DNA from: Pestalotiopsis fici W106-1 | Taxonomy: Eukaryota; Ascomycota; Sordariomycetes; Amphisphaeriales; Sporocadaceae | Assembly: GCF_000516985.1 (NCBI RefSeq) | Contig: NW_006917099.1 | Coordinates: 310,001 to 374,000, forward strand | DNA: 64,000 bases | Direction of reading: 5' to 3' | Shown here: piece after piece, positions 25,451 through 37,900 of the stretch | How positions within the stretch are numbered: position 1 is the stretch's first letter | Layout of the letters: each line of letters starts with the position of its first letter | Notes under the pieces: model-generated | Databases searched by the model: none | The model's input: only the letters and a program-made list of their open reading frames with translations | Told to the model about the DNA's origin: nothing | Program-made: the position numbers and the translations under genes

Positions 25451-27480
25451 CGGTGAGGCTGTAAAATTATGCTATTAATTACGGTTAAATAATAAGTAGT
25501 AATTTTTATAAATCTATAAATTAAAAGGTTTTTTAAGCTATTTATATTTTTATTATATTACCGATGCCGAATTACCGGTTAAATTATTTTTTAAATTAGC
25601 TAAAAAACGATATAATAGAGTATTATTATATATTATTATTTACTAATTAATTTTTATTTTATTATAATTATTTAATATAGCTATTTATAAATATTACTTG
25701 TACGGTCGCTAATATTTATTTTATATTATTATATTTTGCTATTTAATTTTGCTAGCCGCCGGATCGCAAATATATACGCTAAAGCGCGGCCTAATTTAAA
25801 TTTATAAAAATCGAGGATTATAGCTATTTTTTGATTTTTTGCGATCGCTAAAGATATTTTTTTAGTATTTAAAGATTCGAAGCTATTACCTAAATTACCG
25901 GGGCTCGTTTTGCGCTACCGATTACGATTTCGATTTTATATTTACTCCCGACCGCCGCTTTTCCTTTTTTTTTTTGCCTTTTACGGGCAAGCGCGGTTTT
26001 GCCGGCTTTTTTTAATATATTACTATTTTAACCGGGCTAGGTTTATATTTCCGTTTAATTTAAGTAAATTATTTTAAACCCGCGCGATATTATTACCGTT
26101 TTAAAGATACCGTTTTTTACGAATTTAAAAAGGAGGCGGTAAATATTATTATAGATTTTAGGGAATACGATCGATTTACCTATATCGTTAAAATCGTTAA
26201 AATATAGCCGGTCGTAAAGGTTATTTAAGCGTTAAAACCTAACGGTTTAAACCTAAGCCTTTATTTTAATAAAATAAGCGTATTACTACCTTTTATAATT
26301 AGTATATAACCGGAGTTAGCGGTATATTTAATCGATATTTTATTTATAAACGCTTTAACGGTATTAGTCCCGTCGCCGAATATATTATTATAAATTTATT
26401 TTATTAGAATTATTCGGGTATATAGCGATTTTTTATTAATTTTAATTTTATAAATTACGGTTTAATATTTATTAGAATTTTAATTAGAATTTTTAAACTA
26501 CGGTCCGATAATATTGCTCGGTTTGCCTAATATATATATATAGAAATAAAGGCTCAAATAATATCGTTATAAACTATTTGGAATATTAGCAGCCCGACCG
26601 ATCCGATATATTAAGCCGCTTATTATATTACGCCAAAAAAGATTTATTCGGATAGCGATAAAGCGCAGCGTTTTATAATTTATAATTATTAACCTATAAT
26701 TACGGCGCCACCCGATCGACGCCGAATTCCGTTATAATAAGTTAAATAAACGGTTACGTTAAATATAATAAATTAAAAATACGATAATAAGTATAATAAA
26801 TTGAAAATACGGTAATTAGGTATATAAAATTATAAATATTAGAAATTCGGATATTATTTGCAAATTATTAATTATAATTAGCTATTAACGCCATAAATTT
26901 AATTTATTCGATAAGCCGGCTTATTTATTATTAAATTATTAAACGTTATTATAATATAGGCGTAGCACTAAATATTTTTAGCTTAATAAATATATTTATA
27001 TTAGCAATTATTTTATAATTTATTTTAAATATCCCGGAGGAAAAATATAATATTTATATAAATTCCAAAAGCTTCGATAATATTTTCGCCTAATTATTAT
27101 TTAATACCGCGTAACGCGTTTTTGGCCTTTTTTATTTTTTTAATTTCGTTTACGATATCGTTTTTATTTTTATTTTTATTAAAGATTTTTTCGGCGAGAA
27201 TTAGCTGTTATATCGCGTGGTATCGTTTAGCTACGTAAACCCCGAGGTTATTTACGTTATAAAAAATTAATATTTTTTTTTTTTATATTATCGAAAAATT
27301 AAAATGCTAAAGCTAAGCGCGACCGGGCTATATTTTTGCTAAAAGGCGCTTTGGTTTTAATTTGCGGCGCGTTTTACGTTAGCGACGCCTAAATATCGCG
27401 GGCGCATTTAATTATACTTTTAAAATTAAATAAATATTTATTATCGTAATTATTATATAAGCTTTAAAAGATATTAGACG
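25451..27480. other. RIP-mutated DNA, no legible gene
   Basis: Dense TAA/TAG in all frames and a near-complete loss of CpA/TpG. Nothing can be annotated with confidence. Some segments (for example 26100-26300) have locally balanced codons but no motif I can name. Confidence 0.6.
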
Positions 27481-28520
27481 TAAATTTGTTTTTCCGGCTT
27501 TTACCTTTGTTTTTAGTCGAGCGGGAGCCTTGGGGTTTTATTTTGCCTTTATTATCGCTTTTGCGATCGCTTTTGCGATCGATTTTGCTTTTATTATCGC
27601 TTTTGCTTTTGCTTTAGCCTTTGCCTTTGCTCGGGCTTTTACCCTTGCCTTTTTTTATGGTATTTTTATATTATTTAAAAAGGACGCCTGGGAGGATATA
27701 ATTGATTTTATTGCGCGGATTAAGGGACGCTTATATATTATTTATTTCGTTTAGCGCGATTTTGTCGTTTAGCTGGATTTTTTTATTATTAAAGTGCTTA
27801 CGGAATATGGCTAATTTTTTTTTTATCGTCGAGGGCATTTTAAAGCTCCTCGGCCCTATTTGCGAGACCGCCTAAAACGTCGGCAGAATTATTAAAATAT
27901 CCAAAATTATTAATTTTAAAGTTATTAGCTTTAGAGTTATTAGCTTTAGAGTTATTAGCTTTAAAATTATTAGCTTTAAAATTATTAGCTTTAAAATTAT
28001 TAATATTAAAATTAGAATTTTTAAAATTGCTAAGCGCGTTAGAATTGCCGGCTTTGTTTTTTTCGACGGTACCCGGTTATTTATTATTTTAGCTACCGTT
28101 TTTAAAATTTTAGCTATATTTAGGAAAGCTTTTAAATTCCGACGTAATAGCGCTTTTAAAGCGGCGTAAGATTTTAAATAAAACGGGCGGTTTAAATTTT
28201 TATTTTTTAAGCTTGGCCGCTATAGCGTCGAATTTATCGCCGGAGCCGAGCTTTTTAAAATAATAAATAAATTGGTTTTTAGTTTATTTTATTAGGGCCG
28301 TTAGCTTTTCCTAGGCTAGGTTCCGGCGCGTTTTTTATAGTTTTATATTATATATATAGCGGTTTAGCCGTAATTCGAATTTATTTTTGCTATTAACGGC
28401 AAGGCTTTTTTTATCGTTATTTTCGGCAAAAGCGGCCTTTTTTATTTAAAAAATATTTTTAGGGTATTATTTTTTTAGGGAGATTTAGGCCGTTTTAAAG
28501 GATTTTATAATTATTTTAAT
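27480..28520 (-). pseudogene. Decayed low-complexity ORF, possibly gag-like
   Basis: On the minus strand from about 28320 downwards one frame reads coherently, with only TAA/TAG breaks: stretches such as FKKLGSGDKFDAIAAKLKK, PPVLFKILRRFKSAITSEF and PGTVEKNKAGNSNALSNF. These are followed by a pentapeptide repeat (S/F-K-A-N-N, 27906-28010) and then FNNSADVLGGLANRAEEL. Below about 27650 the sequence becomes a Lys/Gln-rich run made of CTTTTG-type hexamers. The arrangement (helical domain, Asn-rich linker, basic tail) recalls a retrotransposon Gag, but I see no CCHC knuckle, and that reading is inference. The plus-strand Ala/Phe-rich frame at 27530-27754 is the shadow of the basic tail. Confidence 0.4.
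27906..28010 (-). repeat. 15-bp tandem repeat x7
   Basis: Seven consecutive 15-bp units, best copy GTTATTAGCTTTAGA, later units AT-shifted (ATTATTAGCTTTAAA). On the minus strand each encodes S/F-K-A-N-N within the decayed frame described above. Confidence 0.85.
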
Positions 28521-29699
28521 AGTCGTTTTTTTAGGTAAATATCGTATTTAAAATAGCGGGTGTTTTAGAGAATAATAAAATTAAGTGGTGGTTTAATTGT
28601 AATAAGCGTAAAGCGGGTGGGCCTATTTGGACGTTATTTCGTTTTTATTTAGTATTTATAGCGATTCGTCGCGATATAAATTATATATTATTAGGATATT
28701 AGATATGGCTATATTATTTTGGAATAATACGTAAATATATAATTTAAAAAGGTAATTTAAGGTGTTATAGCTTATATTTATTTATAAAATAAGATGGTAA
28801 TATTTATTTAAATATAATAACGATTCGTTAATAACGATTTAAGGGTTTTGCGGCTTTGGGGATTTAAGAGACGTTAATTACCGCCGCCGGCTTTTAAAGC
28901 TAAATATTTAGATTAGCTTACTATATAATATTTTATCGCTATAAAAAATATAGGAATTTTCCTTAGGTTCGCTATTTAGATGCGTATTATTTTATTTTTA
29001 ATAATTATTAAACCCGAAAAGCTATTTATTTCGATTTTTATTTTAGCTTTTAAACCTAATAAAGCTTTAGTTTTAGCTTATTTATTTTAAATAATAATTA
29101 TAAATAATAGCTAGCGAGCGATTTAAGCCGAGCGACGCTAATATTTTAAACGTTATTAAGATTTCGGAAAATGGTTTATTTTTTTAAAAAGTATTTATTA
29201 TTAAATAATATTTTAATAGCTTTTTTAGCTTAATTACGGTTTTTAAGGAAATTTTTATTTTAATCGATATAATTATATAAAATAATAAAATTTTTTAAAA
29301 ATGGGTTTCGGAATTTATTAAAAAGGTTGCCGTAAATTAATAATAATTAAAGGACGCGGAAACGGATTTAAAAAATTAGCGGGATATATTTTTGGTAATT
29401 ATAAAATCGGCAAAAAAAGGTAAAAATATCCGTAATAAGCGTAAAAAGGATTTTAACGCCTTTTTCGCTATAAGCGCCGGCGGCCCGCGTTTTAATTATT
29501 TATTTAAAATTTTATTTTAAAATTTTTTATATAGCGTACGTATATAAATTATATTTTACGGCTTTAGCTATTTTTTTATATATTATTTTGCTAATATAAA
29601 AATATATTACCGGCTAACCAAATATAACCGCGGCGTATAAAAAACGCGATAAATTTAATTTATTAATTTATTTTAGCTAAATTTCGTCGCTTATTAAAA
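28521..29699. other. RIP-mutated DNA, no legible gene
   Basis: AT-rich with frequent stops in all frames. I see no repeat, hairpin or open frame worth annotating. Confidence 0.6.
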
Positions 29700-30420
29700 G
29701 CTTACCAAAAAAAAATTCGCCGCCGCTAAAATTACGATTAGGCCCGCCGGGTTTTTTATGCTTATAAAAGCGGTAGCTAACGAATCCGTTATCGTCGATT
29801 TAAATTTCGATAAGGCCGTAGCAAATTTCGAACCCGGCTTCCGCGGTGCTTAATAACCGGTTAAATACGCTAAAGCGGAGCTTAAAAACGACGACAACAA
29901 TTTAGGCGCTAAAAAAAATAACCGTTTATTATTTAAGCCTAAAAAATTTATTATTAAATATAACGCATTTTTATTTACGCATAGCTATGCTTATAATACG
30001 GCCGTAAATAAAGACCTTAAATCGGCGATTAATAATTTAAAGCTTACCGACGGATTTAAGGCGATCGAAAACGTTTTTTAAAAAATACTCGTTTATATCA
30101 ACGTATTATATGCCCGATATTGCTAAATAATTTTAATAAACGGCTTTAGCTCGGTAAAGCTTAAAAATAAAAATAACGTCGCTATATTATAAAAATAGTT
30201 TACCGCCGACGTCTAGGCCTTTTTTATTTATATCCGGGTAAAGCCGTAAGCTAAAAGCGAATATAACGCTTTTAAAATATCGTTTAGCGGCTTTTTTTAA
30301 ATTAAAATAACCGATTTTATAAAAGCGAATAACCGGGAAGGTATTAAAAAAAAAATTCGAAAATAAAGGGATTAATAAATAAACGCGATAAATTACGCTT
30401 AATTTAGGATAATTAGGATT
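29700..30420 (+). pseudogene. Decayed ORF of unknown function
   Basis: Plus-strand frame (codon starts in register with 29770) with balanced amino acids: KKKFAAAKITIRPAGFFM, then IKAVANESVIVDLNFDKA, a TAA TAA pair at 29851, then 74 uninterrupted codons (29857-30078) including LKSAINNLKLTDGFKAIE. After the TAA at 30079 it continues with only RIP-type stops to about 30420. No start ATG is needed for this reading, so the frame is a fragment. I recognise no domain. The opposite strand is also fairly open here (Leu/Ser-rich), so orientation is likely but not certain. Confidence 0.4.
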
Positions 30421-33400
30421 AAATAATTTGCTATTACGTTAAGCTTTTTTATTATTTTAATTATTATAAATAAATTTAATATTATTTAAATTATATTTAT
30501 TTTTATATTTTTTATTTAATTTATTGCTTTTATACCGTTTTTATAAATTATTATAATTACTAATAGGCGATTATTAGCGTAAACCCTAAATTATAATATT
30601 ATACTATTAAAATCTTTTTTATAAAATTTATAGCAATTTTGCTTTTATAAATCTATTTTTACGCTTTATCTCCGATAAAGTTTTATTTTAATATATTAGC
30701 TATAAAAACGCCGTTTTACGTATTTCTCGGATTAATATATTTTTGTTTTTAAAGCGGCTATATTTATATATTAAATATACCTAAAATTTTATAAATCGGT
30801 GGAACCTTTTAATAGTTTTATAAAACGGGTATATAAGCGACAACCGGCTAGGAGCGGTGCTTCCGGCCCTTTTAATCGTTTTATTTTCGTTATATAGCGG
30901 CCTAAAAGCTTATATTTTTTTGCGTAGCGTGGCCGATAGCGGTAGCCGGTTTTTAAGCGATAAAAACGTTATTTAATTGCCCGGGCGCTAAGTTAAACCG
31001 GTTTGCGGTATATATAGCGCCCGCCGGAAGACCGAAAATTAGATTAAGTATGCCTTATATATCGTTAGCGAAGCAAATTAAAAATCGTTAGCGGTGCCTT
31101 TTTATAACGTTATAATAATTAGTTTATTTATATTAAATAAAAGGTTTAATACCGTTAATAATATTTAAGTATTATTTTGCTTTTCCGCCGATAAAAAGCG
31201 GCCTTTTTATGGTAATGCTTTTTATTATAATTGGCGTCCGAGGGTTTATAGCAAATATAGTTAGGGTTAACGTAATTATTATAATAGCAAAAATAGGAGC
31301 TATTTATTTTTTTAAAGGGGCCGGTTTTTAGGAAATTATTTAGCTTAACGCCGGTTTTCGGATATTTGCTAAATTAGGCGATAGCGCGGGCGAAAGTGGT
31401 TTTATAGTTATCGAGCTTATATTATTAATATAGTTAATAATTGCATAAGTATCGGGATATATTATATACCGGTTTTTTAGCGCGCTATTCGGGGTATTAG
31501 TTTCGGCTAAATAAAGAAAAAATATTAATTGGTTTAAGCGATAATTAGTCCGCCGGTATTAAGATATATAAATTTTTATATTTTAGGTTTATAATTCCCT
31601 AAAAGCCGAATAGCGCCCGGATATATTAGCCGAATTATTTAATATCGTTTTCGGAAAGCTAATTTAACCCGTATTATTAGTATTTTAATAAATAAAACCG
31701 TTTAATTTCGTAAAAAAATATAGGATCGCGAAAAACGTTAAGCTATTTTCGCTTTTATCCGTTATCGATATCGTTTATTATAGGTAATATCCTAAAGCTG
31801 GGCACCGCCTGAGATCTCGTGGTGGATTTTTTGGCGCCCGAATCCTTTTTTAATTCGGAGGGATTTTCCGTTTTATTTAAAAAAATAGTTTTTAATTTTA
31901 TATTAAGCCTTTTGCGATTATTATACCCGGCTTTAAAGCAAATAAATATAATTAGCGGATTAATAATTATAGCCGTTAAGCTATATTTATATATTAAATA
32001 CCTTTTATAATTATATATATTACGGGATCGCTTTTTATATAGCTTATTTTAACCTAATAAATATATATTTTTATATTTATGGCCGGTATATTAATAGCGA
32101 TAAAATTAGGTATAATTTAACGCGTTATTTTTAAATTAATATAATTTCGTTTTTTTTTTAATTAAATCGCGAAAAATTTAGCCGTTATTTAAGCTTATAG
32201 CGTATTTATAATACGTATATAAAAATTATATTTTATTTTTTAATAAAATTACGAATTAAGCTATTATATAATTTTGCGATAATTATTAAGATATATATAA
32301 AATAATTTTAAAATTAAAGCCCGGTATAATCCGGATTTATTAGCGATTTTTTTTTTTCGAGTGTCGCGACGAGATTTGATTTGAGATTATAATAAATCCG
32401 TAATTCTAAAGCAGCTTTAATAATTAAAACGGTAATCGGTATTTAAAAAATAATTAAGCGATTTTAATAAATTATTTAATATTATAATATTAAATTAATT
32501 AAATAGCGAAGGTAAATTTGGTATATTTAAGTATATAAAACCTTCGAAAATATATAATTTATTTATTGCGAAGGGCGATTAAGCCGCCTATAGTAGGCTT
32601 AGTGTCCAGCTTTAATAATATAATAGTGAATATTAAAATAGGAGCCCAGCCTTTTTTTTTTTTTTCGGGCTTTACGCTCCACTATAGATTAAATATATAT
32701 ACCTTTTTCTACTCCCATAAATACGTATAAATACTCGACTAATTAATTAATCACTTCACTTACTATAACCTCGTTTATCTTAATAGTGAATATAATAGAA
32801 TATAATAATAACAATAATAATAACCATTGCAACAACCACTAAATAGCCATTAAAATTATTAAAATCATTGCAATAACTATTACAATTATTGCAATAGCCA
32901 TTATAACACCACCCTATAAAGCCTATAAAGCGAATTCGACTAAAACGTTAAGTAATTTTTTATATATTTAATATTAAAAAGCTTTAAAGGTAAAATTAAA
33001 TTATAGATTATTTATTATATAAAAATATAGATAAAAAAGGGCCTTTAAAAAAAGCTAAATAAAAACGCAAAAATACCGGGAAAAAAAATAAGAGATCCTT
33101 TAGGGAAAAATATAATCGCAACGCTAGCCGAGCATTTAAGCTTTATTTTCTAGCTTATTTATATTATATTTTTTTTAGTTTTTAGACTTTTTCGCGTTTC
33201 GGAGCATTTTTTTTATTATTATCGCCGTCCTTATCGATTTTGCCGCTATTGCTATTTTTGTTTTTTTTATCGCTTTTGTTATTTTTATTATTTTTATTGC
33301 TAATGATATTTTTTTTATTTTTTTAATTGTTATATTAGTATATTTTTAAAAATGCTTTAATAAAAACCTGGTATTTTTTTTTAATTTTAGGCGCGTTATT

Positions 33401-33705
33401 TATATATTTATAAAAATTAATAATTATATTAAGGATTGCGGGTTCGTCGATATTATAAATTTAATTAAAAATTATGCAAATAGGATTTAGAATTTTATTT
33501 AAAAATAAAAAATTTATATAAGGACGTAGGTGTAGCTATTTTTATAATAGCGCTTATATTTATCGGCTTTTATATATTTTATTTTAACGAATTCCTAATA
33601 TTTATTATTAAATTAGCCGTATAAGGCATTTTTTAGGCAGCTTAAGCATAAAATAGGCCGAGGAGAGCTATTAATACGATTTAAAGGCTAGGACGTTTTT
33701 TTAGT
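30421..33705. other. RIP-mutated DNA with a C-rich-strand patch
   Basis: No gene. At 32641-32680 a hairpin-like segment (GGAGCCCAGCC, T-run, CGGGCTTTACGCTCC) precedes a patch at 32690-32930 that is rich in CpA on the plus strand (CCATTGCAACAACCACTA) but almost lacks TpG, so only one strand seems to have been mutated. The 63-codon frame at 31819-32010 is uninformative. I see nothing else in this stretch. Confidence 0.55.
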
Positions 33706-33840
33706 AATATTGGATAAAAGAGTTTTAAAAAAGGGAGTTTTAAATAAAGGAGTTTTAGATAAAAAAATATTGGATAAAAGGGTCCCGGAAGCTGGAGTTT
33801 TAGATAAAGGGGTTTCGGACGCTAAAATTTTAGGCGAAAA
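33706..33840 (+). repeat. 15-bp tandem repeat x9
   Basis: Nine 15-bp units, typical AGTTTTAGATAAAGG, alternating with AATATTGGATAAAAG and diverged copies (GGTCCCGGAAGCTGG). In the plus-strand frame they encode V/I-L-D-K-x pentapeptides up to a TGA at 33844-33847, so they are probably the low-complexity end of a decayed gene. Confidence 0.75.
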
Positions 33841-34204
33841 GGCTTGATATTTGCGAGAGCGGGCAGTTTTACGATTACGACGAGCCCGTTTAATTAGAAA
33901 ATTTAAGGGGCTATTAGGAATAATATAAACGTTAAAAGAGCTTTTACGTAAATTAATAATACCGGAGCTGGGATAACGGGATCCGGTTAGGTAGGAGTAA
34001 GCCGATTAAAAGCTATTTATAAAAATATTATAATCGGTTTATAGGTTTTTATTTTTGCTATAACGATTAGAAACGGAGCTTTAAAAAGTAAATTAAAGAA
34101 AACCGGCGTTTTAAAAAATATTCGAAAAAATATTATTAGGATTAATTGGATAGGTGTGATTTTAGGGCTTTTTTTTATAATTGCCGGCTGGAGGCTATTA
34201 ATTT

Positions 34205-34692
34205 TTAAAAGGCGGTTAAGGAGGATAATTAGGCGGGTACTAATAAAATTTTAGCTAATAATTTAGTTAATAACTTTATTTTAAAGCGGGTTAATAGTAA
34301 TTAGGCGGGTATTATTAAAATTTTTGCTAATAACCTAGCTAGTAATTTTATCCCGGAGCGGGTTAATAATAGCCGGGCGGCTGCTAATAAAATTTTAATT
34401 AGTAATTTTATTTAGGAGGTTATTGCTAATAGTTAATTTGGTAATTTTATTTAAAAACTAATTATTAATAATTAATTTAATGCTAAAAAAAGCTATTATA
34501 GCCTTAAAAAGCTATTTAGTTTTAGTGCTATTAGGGGTTTTAATAATTTTAAGGCAAACCTTAAAAGAAAATAGGAATATAGGGATTATTAAGAAAAGGC
34601 TATTAGGGATTTATAAAATCGGGCTAAGGAGTTTTAATATTAAGGTTAAAAACGTAAGGTATAATAAAAATAAAAGGTTTACGGCTAAATAA
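34205..34692 (+). pseudogene. Decayed ORF with 24-residue repeats
   Basis: In the plus frame starting GCG at 34233 the sequence reads as about 2.7 copies of a 24-residue repeat (AGTNKILANNLVNNF, AGIIKIFANNLASNF, AAANKILISNF). The repeat corresponds to an exact 72-bp DNA period (34232, 34304, 34376). Beyond it the frame reads as a charged helical tail (SLKKLFSFSAIRGFNNFKA around 34500-34560) with TAA/TAG/TGA breaks of RIP type. No family is recognised. The nominally open 70-codon frame at 34480-34692 is in another register and is probably a shadow. Confidence 0.45.
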
Positions 34693-34825
34693 GCATTAAG
34701 CTAAGCGATTAAAAGCAGGAATAAATATAATAGAGCCTTTTACGGATTTAAAGGTTTTGCTTGTTTTTTTGGGGGTTATTTTATTTTTTAGTATTTTAAA
34801 GGCGTTGACGATAAATATTGGAAGG

Positions 34826-34918
34826 AGAAGAAAGTGAAGTTTGGAGAAGAAAGTGAAGCTTGGAAAAGAAAGTGAAGTTTGGAGAGAAAAAAGTGAATTT
34901 TGGAGAGAAAAAGGAGAA
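34826..34918 (+). repeat. 19-21-bp purine-rich tandem repeat x4
   Basis: Four units of AGAAAGTGAAGTTTGGAGA and variants. TpG steps are intact on this strand and CpA is absent. Part of a purine-rich stretch that continues to about 34990. Confidence 0.8.
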
Positions 34919-37900
34919 GATTTACGATAATTAAAGGTAATAAGTTAGTGGTGGATATATAATAAAGAAGGAGGAGGAAGGTTAGGTGTGAATTAGGAGC
35001 GGGAGTTTTTTTTATATTTGTAAATATTGTGGTTTTTTCCTTAATTAAAGTAATTGGTTAAATATAAATATTTAATTAATTATTTTAAATTGGGATAATT
35101 TAAATATTAAGAAGCAGAATATGAAGCTTAGAGCTGGGTATTTTATAAAAATTATTTTGGTGCGTAGTGAATTATAATAAACGAATTTGGATATTAGTAT
35201 TATATATATGCTTTTTCCTTTTTTTTTATAATTTAGTAAAAATAAAAAAAGGAAGAAGCACCGCACGATATTAATAATTGCGTTTAGCGATTTTAAATTA
35301 GGGTTTAGAAAATATGCTTTAATATAGCTAGGTAAGCATTAAACGTAGATTATATATATAGTTTTAGGTATTTATTTAATAAATAATTTATTTTTATTAT
35401 ATTATTTTATAGCTAATAATATTATTTCGGTTTTTTTATAAATTTTTACGCGTATATTTTTATTAGTTTATTTAATTATATTAATAATAAACCGCCAAAA
35501 AATAGTATAAATCGTATAAAGGCTTATATTAAAATTTTAAAACAGGTCGGGAAGATTTTCGCGATTTAGCGCGGAAGATTTTTGCTTATCCGGAAAGCGT
35601 AAAAAGCTAAAATAAATAACGTAAATAGGAATTAAATTAAGCTTTAAGCTAAATTATCGCTTTACAAATATATAAAATAATAGCAAAAACCTATTTTCGC
35701 CTAAAAAAAGGCGAATATTTAAGTTAAAAATACGCTAATAAAAAAAGATATCGGTATTAACCGTCGAGTTTTTATTATTATAAAGCAAAATCGGTTAATT
35801 ATTAAAAGACGATAATTCGGAGATTAAAAAAAACGATAGGTATATTAACTCGTTTATTATTTAGTCCGATATTAAAAAGAAATGCTAATTAAAATGCCGA
35901 TTTTTTATACCGGAAAAGCGCCGCTTTATAATAAAAAACGCCGAAATTTACGCGCGACGTTATAAATTTTATTAATTTATACGTATTTTAAAATATTACG
36001 GGTAGCGGCGTAATAAGAATAAAAGCGGCTTTTAAAAAATTTAAGCGTTTTTAACGTTTAAAGCAATTTTATATAATTAATAATTAATAATGCGATTATA
36101 ACAAATTTACGGTTTAAAAGCCTATTTTTAATAGCTTATTTTACGGACGGGATATTATAATAGCCGTCGTTTTAAATCTCCGGTAATATTATTACGTAAA
36201 ATTTCCGAGCGGGAATTTTACGTAATATTTAAAATATAATTTCGGCGGCTTTTTATTAGGTATATATTAAATTTTTGCCGCGCTAATAAAAAACGCCTAA
36301 CGCGGCGCTAAAGAATTATTAAAGGTTTTTGCTATATTTAATACCCGCGTATAATACCCGGCTTAAATATTAAAAATTATTAATTATTATACGGTGGAAA
36401 ACGTTTAAACGTTTAAAAAAAAGGTTTTTTTTAATATAATATAAATTATTAATATTTATAAAAAAAAGGTTTAATATAGCTTTTATTTAGCCGGTTAAAA
36501 AAATTATTAAATAGTCGCCGCGCGCTACGATAAGCGATTATATAACGGCGCTAAAGTGTTTATTAAATTTAGCGATAGCAGCTTTATAATAATACGCCGA
36601 TTTTTTAGCGTATTAATTATTACTAAAAGGTCGGAATATATATTCCGGTTCGGTTTTATAAAAGCTTAAATCGGCTAAAGATATAAAATTAATAAACGGT
36701 TAAAGCGCTATTTTATATATGCGAATTAGGATATTCGGGGGTATTAAATTTAAAGCGCTACGTTTAAAAGATTTTTTTATTATAATAATCGAATACGATT
36801 TAAGCTTTTAAAATTTTAGGTAAAAATAGCATTTAAAATTAAATAAAGGCAATAATAAGATAACGCGTAATTTCCGGCGAAAGGATAGAAATAAAAAAGG
36901 ATAAGAGCTCCCGTATTTAAAATAACAGAGATTTAAACGAGTTTATTATTATTTTTTTATTTATAAAAAATATATTTAGATTATGGGTTTTAGACCTAAT
37001 ATATAAATAGCTTTTTATATATTATTGTTTTTAAAGCTGACGTAGTTTTTATGGTGTTTTTAGCTATTAATGCGTGTTAAATACGGCCGCTTTTATTTTT
37101 ATAATAATGCCGAGGTGAGATTTTATTAAGGATTTTTTTTATTGTATTATGGTGTTTATTATTGGAGATTATTAAGTCACAATAGGGCAATTACGGAAGA
37201 GGCTATTATTATGAGTTTTTAATACGATGTTTTTATTTTTGTAAGTATTGTATCTGGTTTGGGACGGGTTATTGGAATTGTGCCTTTATACGCTCCATAT
37301 TTGAAAATTAAGAATAATTATTAATAATAATTTATTATAAATAATAATTTAGCTAGCGTAATTATAAAATAATTAAATTGGTATACGTATGTATATAGTA
37401 AAGAAACGCTATTATTGCTTGATTATTATTTTATTATATTATCGCGTAAAAAAAAAAGAAAAAAAGCTATTATAAATATTAGCGCGGGTTATAAAAATTT
37501 ATACGACGTACCTTTTTTGCTAACGTAGCCGCCGTTTTTTAAAAATACCGTATCGAGTTTAAAGAAGAAGGAAAAAAAAAATAAAAAAAGAGTAAAAGCA
37601 AAAAGGAGAACGAGGAGGACGACGAGTTTGCTTATAATATATTATAAAATAAATATAGCGGTAAATAAGAAAATATATAGCTAATAATATATAAAGTATT
37701 ATATTATGTAGGAAGCCGTATAATATAAATATAAATTTATTTAAAATAAGTATTTTATTTTAGATAGGTTGCCGACGGCGATATTATTAATTTAGCTGCT
37801 AAATAAGCCGGTTTAAAGACTATTAAGATATAAAAAAAACAGGATTAATTATAAAAGAGATTTTAATTTTTCCCGTTCGGTTTTATTTAGTAATAAAAAT

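Noticed and set aside
27530..27754. Ala/Phe-rich hydrophobic plus-strand frame resembling a membrane peptide
   Set aside because: Made of CTTTTG-type hexamers; it is the shadow of the Lys/Gln-rich minus-strand relic.
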